The notes beneath the pieces were generated by a model. It made no database searches, had not been told where the DNA came from, and saw only the letters and a list, made by a program, of their open reading frames with translations. 7,563 bases of DNA from Saprospirales bacterium. GTDB taxonomy: Bacteria > Bacteroidota > Bacteroidia > Chitinophagales > Saprospiraceae. Position 1 is the stretch's first letter, and each line of letters starts with the position of its first letter. Below are positions 5,785 to 7,563 of the stretch, piece after piece. The position numbers and the translations under genes were made by a program. The stretch spans positions 1-7,563 of the forward strand of contig JAHEAS010000149.1 in assembly GCA_024642645.1 (NCBI GenBank). Direction: 5' to 3'.

Positions 5785-6363
5785 ATGCAAGACATTGCGC
5801 CATACCATCGTTGGTTGGATGACTACGACTCGACTCGCGACAAAAAATCCCCTTTCTACAGGCGAACCTACGACGAGTTCCGCTACAGTCAGAAGATTTA
5901 CGACCACTTCATCCACCCGCATTGGGACGAGTTTGGCTCACTGACGTTGTACTTGAAAATCCTCTTTGCCGACTACGAGGAGGGCTTCGCCATTTTTGAA
6001 ATGATCGGCGAGTGGAACGACTGCCTTTACAACGACATCATGTTCTTAAAGCGGGAAGTGGCCGATGAACTCATGCGCCACGGCATCCACAAGTTTGTCA
6101 TCATCGCTGAAAATGTGCTGAATTTTCACGCCTCCGACGACTGCTACTACGAGGAATGGTACGAAGACGTGAAAGATGAGGATGGCTGGATTTGCCTCGT
6201 CAACCTCTTTCCCCATGTGCAGGAAGAGATGGACGATGCCCGCCTTGGGTACTACATGAACTTCGGGAGGCGTCTGAACGAGGTGAACTGGCGGGTGCTG
6301 ACCCCCAAGGGGCTTTTCGAAAAAGTCGAGGACTTGATGATGGTGAAACGGAGACTGCATTAG
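5785..6363 (+). CDS. Conserved-looking hypothetical protein, acidic and aromatic-rich, no named domain
   Basis: 192 residues; I do not recognise a named domain. There is no signal peptide or transmembrane helix, so it is probably cytoplasmic. It is rich in Asp, Glu, Tyr, Trp and Phe. Segments that look constrained include GSLTLYLKILFADYEEG at 51-67, IGEWNDCLYNDIMFLKR at 74-90, a strand KFVIIAENVLNFH at 103-115, then SDDCYYEEWYED at 117-128 and a C-terminal VNWRVLTPKGLFEKVE at 167-182. The alternation of strands and helices suggests a compact alpha/beta fold, and the clustered acidic and His residues (H115, D118, D119, E123, E124) could be a metal site, which is speculation. The ATG at 5785 follows an AT-rich leader with no Shine-Dalgarno. 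It is transcribed away from the NadR-like gene and toward the TPR lipoprotein gene, 74 bp upstream of that ATG. Codon use is like its neighbours, with no sign of recent transfer. Confidence 0.85.
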   Translation: MQDIAPYHRWLDDYDSTRDKKSPFYRRTYDEFRYSQKIYDHFIHPHWDEFGSLTLYLKILFADYEEGFAIFEMIGEWNDCLYNDIMFLKREVADELMRHGIHKFVIIAENVLNFHASDDCYYEEWYEDVKDEDGWICLVNLFPHVQEEMDDARLGYYMNFGRRLNEVNWRVLTPKGLFEKVEDLMMVKRRLH

Positions 6364-6424
6364 TTCGATATTTTCACCAAACAACCTTTGACATCCAAAT
6401 TCACTCATTCCTTCATTCTCTCAT

Positions 6425-6432
6425 TACCTTTG
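6425..6432 (+). promoter_or_regulatory. Bacteroidota -7 element (TACCTTTG) just upstream of the TPR lipoprotein start
   Basis: TACCTTTG is identical to the element before the M48 gene and matches TAnnTTTG. Only 5 nt separate it from the ATG at 6438. Transcription from it would begin at or very near the start codon, giving a leaderless or nearly leaderless mRNA. The sequence just upstream (6400-6424) is a pyrimidine-rich series of CATT-containing repeats without a clear -33 TTTG. Confidence 0.5.
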
Positions 6433-6437
6433 CAGCT

Positions 6438-7457
6438 ATGAAATCGAAAAACTATCCAATCCTGCTTGCGGCACTTTACGTACTGGTATTATTTTCTGCC
6501 TGCGGCAATGGACCGAAAACGCCAGAACCCGCCGAGCCGGCGGTCATGGGCGGCACGCCACAAATCCAAGACATCACAAAAAAAATCGGAGAAACCCCCA
6601 CCAATGCTAGCCTCTACGCTACCCGTGGGGCGCTCTGGTACGAAAACGAGAACTACGATGAGGGCATCGCCGACCTAGAAAAGGCCATACAGATAGACTC
6701 CACCAAGCCAGAGTATTATCATGTGCTGGCCGATATCTATATGGACTATTACAAGTCGAGGCAGGGACTTGCCGTCATGGAAAAAGCCGGCCTTCGCTTC
6801 CCTGACCGGACACCCACCCTCCTGAAACTCAGCGAATTTCAGCTTATTGTAAAACAAGACATACAAGCACTTGCCACACTCCAGCGCATTCAACAACGGG
6901 AACCACTGAACCCGGAGATGTTCTTTATGTTCGGCAATGTTTTCTCCGACATGGGTAAAACGGACCAAGCCATCACTGCCTATCAGAGCGCTGTGGAGAA
7001 CAACCCCAAACTCGTGGACGCTTGGGTGAAACTTGCCAACCTCCTCGCTGACAAGGACTCACCTGCCGCTGGTAAGTATTATGACAACGCCATCAAGGCT
7101 GACTCAATGGATGTGTCAGCACTACACGCCAAGGCATATTACCTCTCCAACAAGAAAAATGATTTGAAGGGTGCAATAGAACTGTACCGCAAAATCAACG
7201 TTGTTGACCCGCAATATGCCGAGGGCTACTACAATGTCGGCTTGATTTACTTAGACATGGATTCCGTGCAACAGGCATACAAAAGTTTCGACCTCGCCGT
7301 GAAGGTTTCCCCAGAATTTGCCGAGGCCTACTACCACCGTGGCCTTGCCGCCGAAATGAAGGGCGACAAGGTGCAGGCACTTTCTGATTATGAAAATGTG
7401 CTGCGTTTTAGTCCCGATTTTGCAGGTGCAAAAGAGGGGGTGAAAAGGCTTAAGTAA
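6438..7457 (+). CDS. Tetratricopeptide-repeat lipoprotein
   Basis: 339 residues. The frame is open upstream to 6192, but that part overlaps the preceding gene in another frame. The ATG at 6438 starts directly with a lipoprotein signal peptide (KNYPILLAALYVLVLFSAC, Cys22), so it is chosen. A low-complexity Pro/Ala/Glu linker spans about 24-40, then tandem TPR units fill the rest, about eight in all: roughly 57-90, 91-124, 125-158, 159-192, 193-224, 225-258, 260-293 and 294-327. Typical TPR positions are clear in the last units (AEGYYNVGLIYLDM and AEAYYHRGLAAEMKGD followed by QALSDYENVLRFSPD). The protein should be membrane-anchored on the periplasmic side or at the outer membrane, acting as a protein-binding scaffold. 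TPR repeats do not tell the partner. No catalytic domain is seen. Confidence 0.92.
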   Translation: MKSKNYPILLAALYVLVLFSACGNGPKTPEPAEPAVMGGTPQIQDITKKIGETPTNASLYATRGALWYENENYDEGIADLEKAIQIDSTKPEYYHVLADIYMDYYKSRQGLAVMEKAGLRFPDRTPTLLKLSEFQLIVKQDIQALATLQRIQQREPLNPEMFFMFGNVFSDMGKTDQAITAYQSAVENNPKLVDAWVKLANLLADKDSPAAGKYYDNAIKADSMDVSALHAKAYYLSNKKNDLKGAIELYRKINVVDPQYAEGYYNVGLIYLDMDSVQQAYKSFDLAVKVSPEFAEAYYHRGLAAEMKGDKVQALSDYENVLRFSPDFAGAKEGVKRLK

Positions 7458-7563
7458 AATAATCGTCAGGCTGAATGTATCCGTCGCACTTTGATAAGTT
7501 GCGGCGACATAGAATTGGCACTAGATTCTCTCCCCTTTCATCAGATTAACCAGCATTTGGTGA
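7458..7563. other. Intergenic tail without a recognisable feature
   Basis: About 106 bp after the TPR gene. A weak stem (GTCGC near 7482 with GCGAC near 7504) lacks a T tract, so it is not a convincing terminator. On the minus strand a frame entering from the window edge closes at a TAG at 7523-7521. It could be the last 13 codons of a convergent gene, but that is too short to support. Confidence 0.3.

Noticed and set aside
6046..6408. 120-codon minus-strand frame opposite the 192-residue protein
   Set aside because: Antisense shadow: its sequence (PPVHLVQTPPEVHVV and similar) has no fold-like pattern and the plus-strand frame explains the region better.
6192..6437. 82-codon N-terminal extension of the TPR lipoprotein frame
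   Set aside because: It overlaps the well-supported preceding gene in another frame, has no protein-like pattern, and the signal peptide starts exactly at the ATG at 6438.
7521..7562. Possible C-terminal end (13 codons, ending GERI then stop) of a minus-strand gene entering from the right edge
   Set aside because: Too short to distinguish from chance; flanking sequence would decide it.

Overview
The window looks like chromosomal DNA from a member of the Bacteroidota, probably a free-living lineage (Saprospiria-, Cytophaga- or Chitinophaga-like). The signs are a SusC/SusD outer-membrane pair, SusD-type lipoproteins, AT-rich leaders without clear Shine-Dalgarno sequences, and several exact matches to the Bacteroidota -7 promoter element TAnnTTTG. 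The species cannot be fixed from this sequence.

Layout. (1) Positions 1-2105, plus strand: the 3' end of a SusC-type TonB-dependent receptor, a 77-bp spacer with a strong hairpin, a complete SusD-like lipoprotein, and a Rho-independent terminator that closes the operon and probably works in both directions. (2) Positions 2130-5627, minus strand: five genes, in transcription order a NadR-like P-loop kinase, a DCC-family thiol-disulfide protein, an M48 metalloprotease with signal peptide, a two-TM K+ channel with a cytoplasmic TrkA/RCK domain, and a small TonB C-terminal-domain protein with no membrane anchor. The first two are 3 nt apart and surely cotranscribed. The M48 gene seems to have its own promoter. 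A hairpin just after its stop codon also carries the first ATG of the channel gene. (3) Positions 5785-7457, plus strand: a conserved-looking but unnamed acidic protein, then a TPR lipoprotein with a near-leaderless promoter/start arrangement.

How the genes work together. The SusC/SusD pair imports an unknown nutrient across the outer membrane. No hydrolase or regulator lies inside the window, so the substrate cannot be named. The minus-strand cluster mixes envelope quality control (M48), potassium flux (channel), possible redox chemistry (DCC) and possible NAD salvage (NadR-like kinase). It reads as ordinary core or housekeeping DNA rather than a mobile island. I saw no tRNA, rRNA, CRISPR array, insertion sequence or phage gene.

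I did not find a convincing new multi-gene system. The points most worth a second look are the hairpin that puts the channel's start codon in its loop, the hairpin between susC and susD, and the unnamed 192-residue protein.
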